This document shows, piece after piece, positions 16,763 to 24,721 of a stretch of 35,935 nucleotides of DNA (positions within the stretch are counted from its first letter, which is position 1; each line of letters starts with the position of its first letter). Under the pieces are notes generated by a model that made no database searches, was not told the DNA's origin, and saw only the letters and a list, made by a program, of their open reading frames with translations. A program made the position numbers and the translations under genes. The stretch is taken from NCBI GenBank assembly GCA_002415025.1, contig DIBR01000010.1:1-35935 (forward strand), in the 5' to 3' direction. Origin of the DNA: Spongiibacteraceae bacterium UBA5047 (lineage in GTDB: Bacteria; Pseudomonadota; Gammaproteobacteria; Pseudomonadales; Spongiibacteraceae).

Positions 16763-17671
16763 CTAGGCCCTGGTGAGCGATTCATCAAATACGCCGGTGG
16801 AGAGATAGCGGTCACCGCGATCGCAAATGACAGCAACGATAATCGCATTTTCGACCGATGCAGATACCTGCAGGGCGCCGGCAACCGCCCCGCCGGAAGA
16901 AACGCCGCACAGGATGCCCTCTTCGGCTGCCAGTCGGCGCATGGTTACCTCGGCTGTACGCTGGTCCATATCGATAATACGATCAACGCGACTCTCATCG
17001 TAAATAGCCGGCAAATAGGCTGCTGGCCAACGACGGATACCCGGAATAGCCGAACAGTCATCGGGTTGCAGGCCAACAATTTCTATTGCGGGGTTGCGTT
17101 CCTTGAGATAACGCGAAACCCCCATGATCGTTCCCGTGGTTCCCATGGAGCTGACAAAGTGTGTAATGCGACCACCGGTCTGATCCCATAACTCCGGGCC
17201 AGTTCCCTGATAATGCGCCTCCGGGTTATCGGCATTGCCGAATTGGTCCAGGACTTTGCCCTTGCCGTCTTTTTGCATGGCCAGCGCAAGGTCGCGCGCA
17301 CCTTCCATACCCTCGTCCTTACTGACCTCGACCAGCTCAGCACCATAGGCGGCCATCGCCAGCTTGCGCTCCAGGCTCATATGACTGGGCATGATCAAAA
17401 CCATTTTGTAGCCTTTGATGGCGGCTGCCATCGCCAGTGCAATACCGGTATTTCCGCTCGTTGCTTCGATCAGTGTGTCGCCGGGTTTGATATCACCACG
17501 CCGTTCCGCGCGATTTATCATGCTCAACGCCGGGCGGTCCTTCACGGAACCGGCAGGGTTATTGCCTTCAAGCTTAACCAGCACTGTGTTGCTGGTATTA
17601 CCGGGCAGCCGCTGAAGCCGTACCAGCGGGGTATTGCCAACGAAGTGTTCTATGGTGGGAAAATCAGTCAT
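16763..17671 (-). CDS. cysM: Cysteine synthase B
   Basis: PLP-dependent O-acetylserine sulfhydrylase making cysteine; the B-type isozyme can also use thiosulfate. The 302-residue protein shows GNTPLVRLQR at the start, the PLP-Lys segment EGNNPAGSVKDRPA, TSGNTGIALA, the phosphate-binding GTTGTIMGV loop and GVSSGGAVAGAL. The ATG at 17671 gives the conserved N-terminus (MTDFPTIEHFVGNTPL); a GTG at 17684-17686 overlaps the likely AGGAG site and is not credible. It is the first gene of cysM-relA-mazG. In Pseudomonas the methyltransferase gene rlmD lies between cysM and relA; here it is absent. Confidence 0.95.
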   Translation of the reverse strand: MTDFPTIEHFVGNTPLVRLQRLPGNTSNTVLVKLEGNNPAGSVKDRPALSMINRAERRGDIKPGDTLIEATSGNTGIALAMAAAIKGYKMVLIMPSHMSLERKLAMAAYGAELVEVSKDEGMEGARDLALAMQKDGKGKVLDQFGNADNPEAHYQGTGPELWDQTGGRITHFVSSMGTTGTIMGVSRYLKERNPAIEIVGLQPDDCSAIPGIRRWPAAYLPAIYDESRVDRIIDMDQRTAEVTMRRLAAEEGILCGVSSGGAVAGALQVSASVENAIIVAVICDRGDRYLSTGVFDESLTRA

Positions 17672-17696
17672 ATGGAAAGCCAGCACTCCTCGGGTA

Positions 17697-17740
17697 GGCT
17701 GGTATTATAAAAGTGTTTGCGGAAAATAGTTGGGCTTATT
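17697..17740 (-). promoter_or_regulatory. Candidate promoter of cysM-relA-mazG
   Basis: On the minus strand a perfect TATAAT (17709-17704) lies 33 bases before the cysM ATG, with AGGAG between. The matching -35 at 17-base spacing (CCAACT) is poor, so activator help or an incorrect call are both possible. Confidence 0.4.
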
Positions 17741-17833
17741 CAAAGCCTGACAAGCTACGTGGGCAAATACTGTTGGCATTGCGTAAGCATCTGTTGATAA
17801 TAACATTTTCACCTTCCGGGGCACCACCTCAGC

Positions 17834-20512
17834 ATGCGGTCGATAGGAATTCGCCAACAGCTGCTCTTATTTGCGCTCGTGCCCCTGATTGTGGTCATCG
17901 CCGGCAGCGGACTTACCGCCTTGTACAACTACCATGTTGAAGTGGACGTTTTACAGGAGCGACAGGCGTTACGCACAGCGCGCGTGCTGGCCAGGCTGAC
18001 GGCCCCCGCCCTGATAGCCGGCAACACGGCCGGCCTGCAGCAGTTGTTTGACAGCGCAATAGATCAGGATATCTGCGGCATCAAGCTGCTCTCGACTGAT
18101 CATAAATTAATCACATCCAGTGGCAAAGTCAGCTCCGGCAGCGACCGTCAACAAGCAGTTTGGTGGCACGATGGCACACTGTCGGCACGCTGGCCTATTT
18201 ACCGATACAACCACACTAATGACCCGCTACCGGAGGGTTCAGCCGAGCCTCTGCTTGGATGGGTGATCGTTAACTCAAACCAGAAAAGCGTGACGCAATA
18301 CCGCTACGAAACGATAACCGCCAGCCTGATCTGGATTTTGCTGGCGCTTCTGATCGTGTCTTTTTTGGGTAGCAATATCAGTAAAAAGCTGGACCAGCGT
18401 ATCCATCAGCTCCGTACAACCCTCTCGCGACTGGATTCCCATGAATGGAGTACCCGGCTGAAGCCATCCGACAACCCCGACTGGCAGCGTCTAACAACGG
18501 TCATCAACGACCTGTCGCATCGCGCGCAGCAACAGGTGCGACACCTGCAGAATCAGGTGGATCATAGCCATCAGGACTTGCAACACACCCTGGAAAGCCT
18601 CGAAATCAGCAACATTGAACTTGAACTGGCCCGCAAGGAAGCGCTGTCAGCAAGTCAGTCAAAGTCCGATTTTCTGGCCAACACCAGCCACGAAGTCCGC
18701 ACTCCCCTCACGGGAATTTTAGGATTCTGCAAAGTCTTGCTGCGATCTGAACAAAACCCGCGAAAACGGGAATACCTCGAAACGATCAGGCGTTCGGCCG
18801 AACATTTGCTGGGCATCCTCAACGACGTACTGGATCTCTCCAAAATAGAGGCAGGAAAGTTTTCGCTTGACCACAGGCCCTTCGACCTACTGCCGGTTGT
18901 GGAGGAAAGCGTTTGCCTGTTCTCACACCAGGCTGCCGACAACGACATCGAGCTGATTATCGAAGCGACCGAGCCCTTGCCCGCGCAAATCATCGGCGAC
19001 GGCGCTCGACTGAAACAACTCATTGCCAATCTTGTGAGCAATGCCGTCAAGTTCACTGAACGCGGACAGGTTCTTGTGCGCCTGAATTCAAAAGCAGCGG
19101 GCGAAAATCAACTTGAACTGAACATCGACGTCAATGATACCGGCATCGGTATTGACTCGAGCGAGCAACACCAGCTTTTCAAGGCATTCCAACAACTGGA
19201 TTCGTCACCAACGCGGGCCCAGGGAGGCACCGGACTGGGTCTGGCAATTGTCAGAAACCTCGTAAAACAGATGGGCGGAACAATCAGCCTCAGCAGCAAA
19301 AAACACCAGGGAACCAACTTCAGTGTCACTCTGCCGCTGCAGTGTGTAACGGAACCCGCACCCGCAACGAGACGCAAACTCAGCTACTCCAAAGCCCTTC
19401 TCTGGGAACGCAACCCCGATAGCCGGCGAGCGCTGTCGCACCGGCTGCAGGCCCACGGTATTGAGGTCGAGCACATTGAAACCGCGAACAACCTGCCCTG
19501 TATTCCGGCCGTGCCGGATAATGGCAAATTGATCTTGAGCTTGCGCAACGAAACCGAACTGCGTGAGATAGAAGGTACGCTGCCTGCCGGGCGCACCAGC
19601 ATCCTGCTGCCATCATTGAGCGAGGTACTCACGCGCACAGATTTCGATTTTGTGCAAAAGCCCGTGGCCGACTCGCTGCTGCTTGCACAGTTTCTGGCGA
19701 CCGGGAACGCCGCGCCACGGCACCGCAATACCGAATCGGGGAAAGCCTCTGATCGGCTAAACGTTTTGGTGGTAGACGACAACGCCAACAACAGGTTATT
19801 GCTGAATGTGTTGCTTGACGATCTGGGCGCCGTCAGTGAACTGCACAGCAACGGTCCCGACGCACTACTATCTTGCGAAGAAAAACACTACCCCCTCATT
19901 ATTCTTGACTTGCAAATGCCCGGCATGAGCGGCGCCGATGTTGCCGGGGCTATTCGCGCAACAAGGCTGAATTCAAAAAGCCACATTGTTGCGCTAACTG
20001 CTCATGGCAGCCCAGACGCGTTTGATGCGCACACGCTGAACCACTTTGATGACTTTCTGACTAAGCCGGTTAATCCCGAGACATTGCGAAGCTTGCTGGT
20101 TTACTGCAGCCAAAAACGCCAGTCGGCATGGCCTCCACTTGACCAAAAGGCCGTATGTTTAGCAGAGTGTTTACGCAAGAGTGATCATCGCCCGGTACTC
20201 GCACAACGTCTGCTTGCAAAATTTCTCGACGGCCTTGTCAATGACCGGCAAGAGTGGCTGGAGAGCAAGGAGACGCGTGATCCAGAGGTGATCAGAAATT
20301 TGGCCCATCAGTTGCAGGGGGCTTGCGCCTACGTCGGCACTCCGGGATTAGCCACTGCGGTTGTATCGCTGCAAACAGCGCTTTCAAGTGGCCCAAGCTG
20401 GTCGATACTTGTCGCTGAAACAGAAAACGTTGTTGCAGAAATTGAAAGACTGATTGACTGGCACAAAGATCACGACCTGGATGCCCTGTTTGAATCCGAC
20501 ACCCCGGCTTAG
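17834..20512 (+). CDS. GacS/BarA-type hybrid sensor histidine kinase
   Basis: A membrane-bound unorthodox kinase (892 residues). Domains in order: TM1 (about 8-28), a periplasmic sensor loop (30-160), TM2 (163-180), a HAMP-like linker and coiled coil (to about 275), HisKA with SHEVRTPL (His286), a HATPase with GTGLGLAIVRNL, a degenerate receiver (about 515-620) lacking the Asp, a true receiver (Asp692 in ILDLQMPGMSG) and an HPt domain (His825 in NLAHQLQGACAYVG). This layout and the divergent cysM-relA neighbourhood are those of GacS, which phosphorylates GacA and drives the small-RNA/RsmA switch. GacA is not in this window. The ribosome site is weak. Assignment as GacS orthologue is likely but not proven. 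Confidence 0.88.
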   Translation: MRSIGIRQQLLLFALVPLIVVIAGSGLTALYNYHVEVDVLQERQALRTARVLARLTAPALIAGNTAGLQQLFDSAIDQDICGIKLLSTDHKLITSSGKVSSGSDRQQAVWWHDGTLSARWPIYRYNHTNDPLPEGSAEPLLGWVIVNSNQKSVTQYRYETITASLIWILLALLIVSFLGSNISKKLDQRIHQLRTTLSRLDSHEWSTRLKPSDNPDWQRLTTVINDLSHRAQQQVRHLQNQVDHSHQDLQHTLESLEISNIELELARKEALSASQSKSDFLANTSHEVRTPLTGILGFCKVLLRSEQNPRKREYLETIRRSAEHLLGILNDVLDLSKIEAGKFSLDHRPFDLLPVVEESVCLFSHQAADNDIELIIEATEPLPAQIIGDGARLKQLIANLVSNAVKFTERGQVLVRLNSKAAGENQLELNIDVNDTGIGIDSSEQHQLFKAFQQLDSSPTRAQGGTGLGLAIVRNLVKQMGGTISLSSKKHQGTNFSVTLPLQCVTEPAPATRRKLSYSKALLWERNPDSRRALSHRLQAHGIEVEHIETANNLPCIPAVPDNGKLILSLRNETELREIEGTLPAGRTSILLPSLSEVLTRTDFDFVQKPVADSLLLAQFLATGNAAPRHRNTESGKASDRLNVLVVDDNANNRLLLNVLLDDLGAVSELHSNGPDALLSCEEKHYPLIILDLQMPGMSGADVAGAIRATRLNSKSHIVALTAHGSPDAFDAHTLNHFDDFLTKPVNPETLRSLLVYCSQKRQSAWPPLDQKAVCLAECLRKSDHRPVLAQRLLAKFLDGLVNDRQEWLESKETRDPEVIRNLAHQLQGACAYVGTPGLATAVVSLQTALSSGPSWSILVAETENVVAEIERLIDWHKDHDLDALFESDTPA

Positions 20513-20528
20513 TAGCCAAGCTATAGGC

Positions 20529-20906
20529 CTACGACTCCAGAATGACAAAAGCCTGCGCGATATTTTCTTCATCCGCCAGCGCAATATGGCTGCGACGGAC
20601 CCCCAAGGCCTTAGCCGTTTCAGCAGCCGCGCCCGACAAGGCAATCTGCGGCGCACCGTCACTATTGTTGGTCACCGCAATTTCGGCCCAGCGCGCGCGC
20701 GCACCAATACCAACACCCAGCGCTTTGGCCACGGCCTCTTTAGCGGCGAACCGCTTTGCGAGGAAATTGACAGGCTCACCACGAAGCAAGAATGTTTCGC
20801 GCTCACTTTGTGCCAAAAACCGGATCAGAAACCGCTCGCCAAAACGCTGATAGGATTTCCCGATGCGATCAATATGTATCAGGTCTGTGCCAATGCCGAT
20901 AATCAT
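20529..20906 (-). CDS. acpS: Holo-[acyl-carrier-protein] synthase
   Basis: AcpS transfers the 4'-phosphopantetheine arm of CoA to apo-ACP, enabling fatty-acid synthesis. The 125-residue product matches E. coli AcpS (126). Signatures are IIGIGTDLIHIDRI with the Mg-binding Asp, and FLAKRFAAKEAVAKALG. The start at ATG 20906 overlaps the recO stop as ATGA (20903-20906), so translation is coupled; the frame is open further upstream but lacks family similarity there. In E. coli pdxJ lies between recO and acpS; here it is missing. A 17-base stretch (20769-20785) is identical to the intergenic repeat at 266-501 and codes for the RGEPV loop just before FLAKRF. Confidence 0.95.
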   Translation of the reverse strand: MIIGIGTDLIHIDRIGKSYQRFGERFLIRFLAQSERETFLLRGEPVNFLAKRFAAKEAVAKALGVGIGARARWAEIAVTNNSDGAPQIALSGAAAETAKALGVRRSHIALADEENIAQAFVILES

Positions 20907-21649
20907 AAGGCTTTTCCGGTAAAGAGTTCCCGACTTCTCAGTGGCTGTGAACCCAGCAAGGGTGCCAAGGCCTGTCGACAAACCTGCTTCAAAATTCGCA
21001 ATTCGGCAGGCAGCCACGCTTCGCCGGACATAACCGCACCGGCTGCGATACGATTCGCCACGACTAACAAGGTCTTGCCAGAATAGCGCAACTCGCCCGG
21101 GTGGGCCGGCAGGCCAAACTGCCGAACAAAGCCCCGCTCTGCCGCAAACAGGTACTCACCATCTTCCGTCACAGATTCGCCACTGGCGGCATCTGTGTCA
21201 AATACCAGGCCGTAGCCCAATTGGTCAAGCAGGCCCAGCTCGTAACACCGCAATACGGGCTCAAGCACCGGCGCTTGCGACAAGTGTTGCAAACACTCTC
21301 TGTAGAGATGCCACAGATCCGGATGGGGGTCGAGGCGATGCAGTAACCGCAGTGTTAACTCGTTGAGATACAGCGCTGCATAGAGATTGTGGCCTTGCAA
21401 TGTATAAGGACGGGCGGACTCAACCGACACCAGCGTTTTAAGTTCGCCCTTACCGCGAAGGCTGATTTGCAATTCCTGAAAGGGCTGTAAACTGGCCGCC
21501 ATTTGGCGCATGCGCGCACTGCCACCTCGCACCGCTTTCGCGACGGCTGGCACTCGCCCCCATTCGGGGGTAAAAAATTCGGCAATGACACTACTGTCCC
21601 GAAAAGGACGGTGATGGAGCAAGAAAGCCGGTTGAAAAGCCTTGTCCAT
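20903..21649 (-). CDS. recO: DNA repair protein RecO
   Basis: RecO works with RecR and RecF to load RecA on SSB-coated single-stranded DNA and anneals strands. The 248-residue protein has the N-terminal OB fold (FLLHHRPFRDSSVIAEFFTPEWGRV at about 9-33, read as two adjoining motifs), RGKGELKTLVSVE, and the helical C-terminal domain with ALYLNELTLRLL. RecO's C-terminal zinc cysteines are not conserved here, which is common in gammaproteobacteria. It starts 10 bases after era and overlaps acpS by 4 bases. Confidence 0.94.
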   Translation of the reverse strand: MDKAFQPAFLLHHRPFRDSSVIAEFFTPEWGRVPAVAKAVRGGSARMRQMAASLQPFQELQISLRGKGELKTLVSVESARPYTLQGHNLYAALYLNELTLRLLHRLDPHPDLWHLYRECLQHLSQAPVLEPVLRCYELGLLDQLGYGLVFDTDAASGESVTEDGEYLFAAERGFVRQFGLPAHPGELRYSGKTLLVVANRIAAGAVMSGEAWLPAELRILKQVCRQALAPLLGSQPLRSRELFTGKAL

Positions 21650-21659
21650 GAGCAGGCGC

Positions 21660-22556
21660 TCAATCTGTATCCGTATAGCCCAAACTGCGCAGCGCGCGCT
21701 CGTCGTCCGACCAACCGGATTTAACCTTCACCCAAAGGTTCAGCATCACCTTTCCATCAATCAGACGTTCGATATCGCGCCGGGCTTCCTGACCAATACT
21801 TTTCAGGCGCGAACCGCCGCTGCCAATCAGGATTTTCTTCTGGCCGTCGCGCTCTACATAAATGGCAGCACTGATATGGGTAATTTTTCCCTCGAGTTTA
21901 AACTCCTCGATTTCCACCGTCATCGAGTACGGCAGCTCGTCTCCCAGCTGTCGCGTTATCTTCTCGCGTACCGTTTCCGCCGCGAGAAACCTCATACTGC
22001 GATCGGTAATCTGGTCTTCATCAAATAAATGCGGGCCAGCGGGCAAATAGGATTCCAGGGTCCTTTCCAGCGCAGCGAGGTTATCCGCGCGCAAGGCCGA
22101 CACCGGCAATACGTCGGCAAATTCAAAATCTTCGGTGCGCGCGGTGATGAATGGCAGCAGTTGCGTTTTGTCTTCCAGCTTGTCGACTTTATTAATAACC
22201 AGCACCACCGGGCTGCTCGCCTGCCTGACCTGTTCCAGAACCCAGGCATCTTCATCAAGCCAGCGCCCGGCCTCAATCACCAGCAATATAACGTCAACAT
22301 CGCGCAAGGTAGTTGACGCTTCCCGGTTCATAAAACGATTTATTGCGCGCTTTTCTCCACGGTGCATGCCCGGCGTATCCACAAAAATGGCCTGGACAGA
22401 CTCCCGGGTTTTAATGCCCAACACCCGGTGCCGGGTGGTTTGTGGCTTGCGGGAGGTGATACTGATTTTTTGACCCAGAATATGATTCAACAATGTGGAT
22501 TTGCCCACATTGGGCCGCCCCACGATGGCGATATAACCGCAGCGCGTTTCCGTCAT
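21660..22556 (-). CDS. era: GTPase Era
   Basis: Essential GTPase that binds the 3' end of 16S rRNA and helps mature the 30S subunit. The 298-residue product has GRPNVGKS (13-20), the switch segment QTTRHRVLGI, DTPGMH, NKVDKL, and a C-terminal KH domain with IYVERDGQKKILIGSGGSRLK. Its ATG overlaps the rnc stop as ATGA (22553-22556). The rnc-era-recO order is conserved across the class and links rRNA processing with ribosome assembly. Confidence 0.98.
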   Translation of the reverse strand: MTETRCGYIAIVGRPNVGKSTLLNHILGQKISITSRKPQTTRHRVLGIKTRESVQAIFVDTPGMHRGEKRAINRFMNREASTTLRDVDVILLVIEAGRWLDEDAWVLEQVRQASSPVVLVINKVDKLEDKTQLLPFITARTEDFEFADVLPVSALRADNLAALERTLESYLPAGPHLFDEDQITDRSMRFLAAETVREKITRQLGDELPYSMTVEIEEFKLEGKITHISAAIYVERDGQKKILIGSGGSRLKSIGQEARRDIERLIDGKVMLNLWVKVKSGWSDDERALRSLGYTDTD

Positions 22557-23236
22557 GATTCTACCTGTAAGCGATTAAGCATAATGTCTGCGGCCGCCTG
22601 CTCCGCCTTCTTCCGACTGGCCGCGCGCGCTGTCACAGCCTCCTTTGCGAGCTCCGTGGTACAGCTCACAACAAATTCCTGTTCATGTGGCATCCCTTCC
22701 TGATCTACCAGATCGTAGACCGGCAGCGCCGCTCCCTGACTCTGCAGGTACTCCTGCAAACGGGTTTTTGGATCTTTCAACTCGTCGCCCCTGGCCAGCG
22801 CCTGCAGGCGGGCTGAATACCAGAGCCGGACCGTCGCGCGCGCTGTCTCAAACCCGGCCTCACTGTGTATTGCGCCAATCAGTGCCTCCACCGCATCTGC
22901 CAGTATGGACTCACGTCGGTGACCGCCGCTTTTCAGCTCACCCTGGCCAAGCAATATATAGTCTCCAAGCCCAAACTCCTTGGCAATTTTCGCCAAGGTA
23001 GCGCCTTTAACCAGATTGGCACGCATTCGGCTCAACTCGCCTTCGCGCGCAGCGGGAAAGGCCTCTGCCAATGCTTCGGCCATCACCAGACTCAGCACGG
23101 CGTCGCCAAGGTACTCCAGCCGTTCGTTATTGTCTTTGCCGGCCGAGCGATGGCGCAAAGCCCGTTCCAACAGGCCTATATCCTGAAAGGTGTAGGAAAG
23201 TCGTTCAAAAAGACGGGGATAGGAATAGCCGCTCAT
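22553..23236 (-). CDS. rnc: Ribonuclease III
   Basis: Double-strand-specific endoribonuclease that cuts rRNA precursors and structured mRNAs. At 227 residues it is full length. The catalytic signature ERLEYLGDAVLSLVMAE begins at 38 (Glu41 and Asp45 positions as in E. coli). The downstream metal ligands lie in the ADAVEALIGAIH segment, and a dsRNA-binding domain (about 155-225, with KTRLQEYLQSQG and ASRKKAEQAAADIML) closes the protein. The ATG shares one base with the stop of the DUF4845 gene (TGATG), implying coupling. Confidence 0.98.
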   Translation of the reverse strand: MSGYSYPRLFERLSYTFQDIGLLERALRHRSAGKDNNERLEYLGDAVLSLVMAEALAEAFPAAREGELSRMRANLVKGATLAKIAKEFGLGDYILLGQGELKSGGHRRESILADAVEALIGAIHSEAGFETARATVRLWYSARLQALARGDELKDPKTRLQEYLQSQGAALPVYDLVDQEGMPHEQEFVVSCTTELAKEAVTARAASRKKAEQAAADIMLNRLQVES

Positions 23237-23619
23237 CAGCGCCGCGGTATCTCGTAGACAAGATCTTCGAATTTAACAACGGCATCGATATTGTAGATAA
23301 GCGGTACACGAACTTCGTAGCTCGCATCCATAATAATCATGCTGCGATCACTGGTAAATTTAATGTCGTTGAGTCGAATAGTTTCAATACGATTGGTGAG
23401 AAATGCACCTTGCATTGAACGCCTGATTTCAGCCGCACTCATGTCACGTGACGCAGGGTCATTGGCGGCGTTCTTTACAACCTGACGAATCGTCATATGG
23501 TCCAGATAGATGGGTACAAGCCTGAACGCACAAAGACCGAGCAACCCGCCGAGCCCGATTATGGCCGCCCACTGAATCATTCCCAGTCCGGTTTGGCGAG
23601 ATCGCATTTGCATGTTCAA
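23236..23619 (-). CDS. DUF4845 domain-containing membrane protein
   Basis: A 127-residue protein with one N-terminal membrane segment (about 12-33, MIQWAAIIGLGGLLGLCAFRL) and a soluble remainder, probably periplasmic. It is found in the same place, between lepB and rnc, in Pseudomonas and many relatives (DUF4845). It resembles a small pilin-like or signal-anchored protein: RQTGLGMIQW precedes the hydrophobic stretch. No function is established. Its position next to signal peptidase I invites the guess that it is a substrate or partner, but nothing in the sequence shows this. Confidence 0.85.
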   Translation of the reverse strand: MNMQMRSRQTGLGMIQWAAIIGLGGLLGLCAFRLVPIYLDHMTIRQVVKNAANDPASRDMSAAEIRRSMQGAFLTNRIETIRLNDIKFTSDRSMIIMDASYEVRVPLIYNIDAVVKFEDLVYEIPRR

Positions 23620-23648
23620 TCCTCACAAGTAGCGTCAGCCGGCTTCGG

Positions 23649-24704
23649 CTAACGAATAGTCCCTACACGCTCAAAACTGGGCAGCTCGCTCACTGACCGC
23701 CAGTGCATCCAGATGGCGAAGGCCTTGCCGACAATATTCGCTTCCGGCACCTGCCCCCAGACGCGACTATCACTGCTGTTGTCACGGTTGTCGCCCATCA
23801 TGAAATAGTGACCGGGCTTGACAGTAGTACGAAAGTCGCCGCGATTGACTCGCAGTTCATGATGCACCAGATGATTGTGGCCATCCAGAGATTCCCGCAA
23901 TACCTGCTCGCGGGGGTTCAAGGGCGGCACTTCTGCCAGCAGGGTTTGCGTCATTTCGCGCCCATTGATATAGAGCTGTTTGTCACGATATTCAATTTCA
24001 TCACCCGGGAGGCCAACCACCCGTTTAATAAAGTAGCGGCTGTCGTGGGGCGGGAAAAATACCATCACATCACCACGCTCCGGCTCGCCCACTTCGACCA
24101 GCTTTGTGCCAACAACCGGCAGCCGCAGGCCGTAGCTGAATTTGTTCACGAGAATATAGTCACCCACCTCCAGACTCGGCACCATCGAGGCAGACGGGAT
24201 CTGGAAAGGCTCGGCAACAAAGGAACGCAGTACCAGCACAACAGCCAACACCGGGAAAAACGAGCGCGCATTTTCGGCGATAGGCAATTGGCCGGCATAG
24301 CGCTGCTTCAAGGTGTCAAATTCGGCCTTGATCGTGTACTTCAGATAGACCGCGATATTGCCTTCGGTCACGAGATAGGTACGGCGTTTTTCAAACCAGA
24401 ACTTGTCGAGCAGAGCTATAACACCCGCCAGCGCGGTCAGCACCACCAGCACCAGCGCAAAATCGCCGTCTTTTACCAAAATAACGCTGGCGAACCAGGC
24501 CATCCACGCTACGTTGATAAAGACTGTCGTGCTGTTCCACCAGCCGGGTATGACCTGGGTATTCAACGAATCGGCCGTATTTTCTTTCTTGTGATCGGCG
24601 CACCAGGACAGCGCTTCATTCAGTTGCCGGCGACCCCGAAACTCTTGAGTCACCCAGACCAGTAGGGTCAGCGCGCTAAGAACCAGTAGTAAATTGTTGA
24701 CCAT
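23649..24704 (-). CDS. lepB: Signal peptidase I with extended N-terminus
   Basis: Cleaves signal peptides of exported proteins on the outer face of the inner membrane using a Ser-Lys dyad. Ser173 lies in IPSASMVPSL and Lys227 in YFIKRVVGLPGDE. The later boxes GDNRDNSSDSR and the start of box C are intact. The protein has 351 residues, longer than Pseudomonas (about 284) or E. coli (324) enzymes. The extra part is at the front: membrane segments at about 3-19, 60-78, 82-99 and 149-164. ATG 24704 has GGA nearby. It follows lepA by 17 bases, the same lepA-lepB operon as in E. coli. Confidence 0.94.
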   Translation of the reverse strand: MVNNLLLVLSALTLLVWVTQEFRGRRQLNEALSWCADHKKENTADSLNTQVIPGWWNSTTVFINVAWMAWFASVILVKDGDFALVLVVLTALAGVIALLDKFWFEKRRTYLVTEGNIAVYLKYTIKAEFDTLKQRYAGQLPIAENARSFFPVLAVVLVLRSFVAEPFQIPSASMVPSLEVGDYILVNKFSYGLRLPVVGTKLVEVGEPERGDVMVFFPPHDSRYFIKRVVGLPGDEIEYRDKQLYINGREMTQTLLAEVPPLNPREQVLRESLDGHNHLVHHELRVNRGDFRTTVKPGHYFMMGDNRDNSSDSRVWGQVPEANIVGKAFAIWMHWRSVSELPSFERVGTIR

Positions 24705-24721
24705 GTTATATCCAGTTTTTT

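Noticed and set aside
20907..21017. 37-codon upstream extension of acpS
   Set aside because: It overlaps the recO 3' end and has no similarity to AcpS; the ATGA start fits family length.
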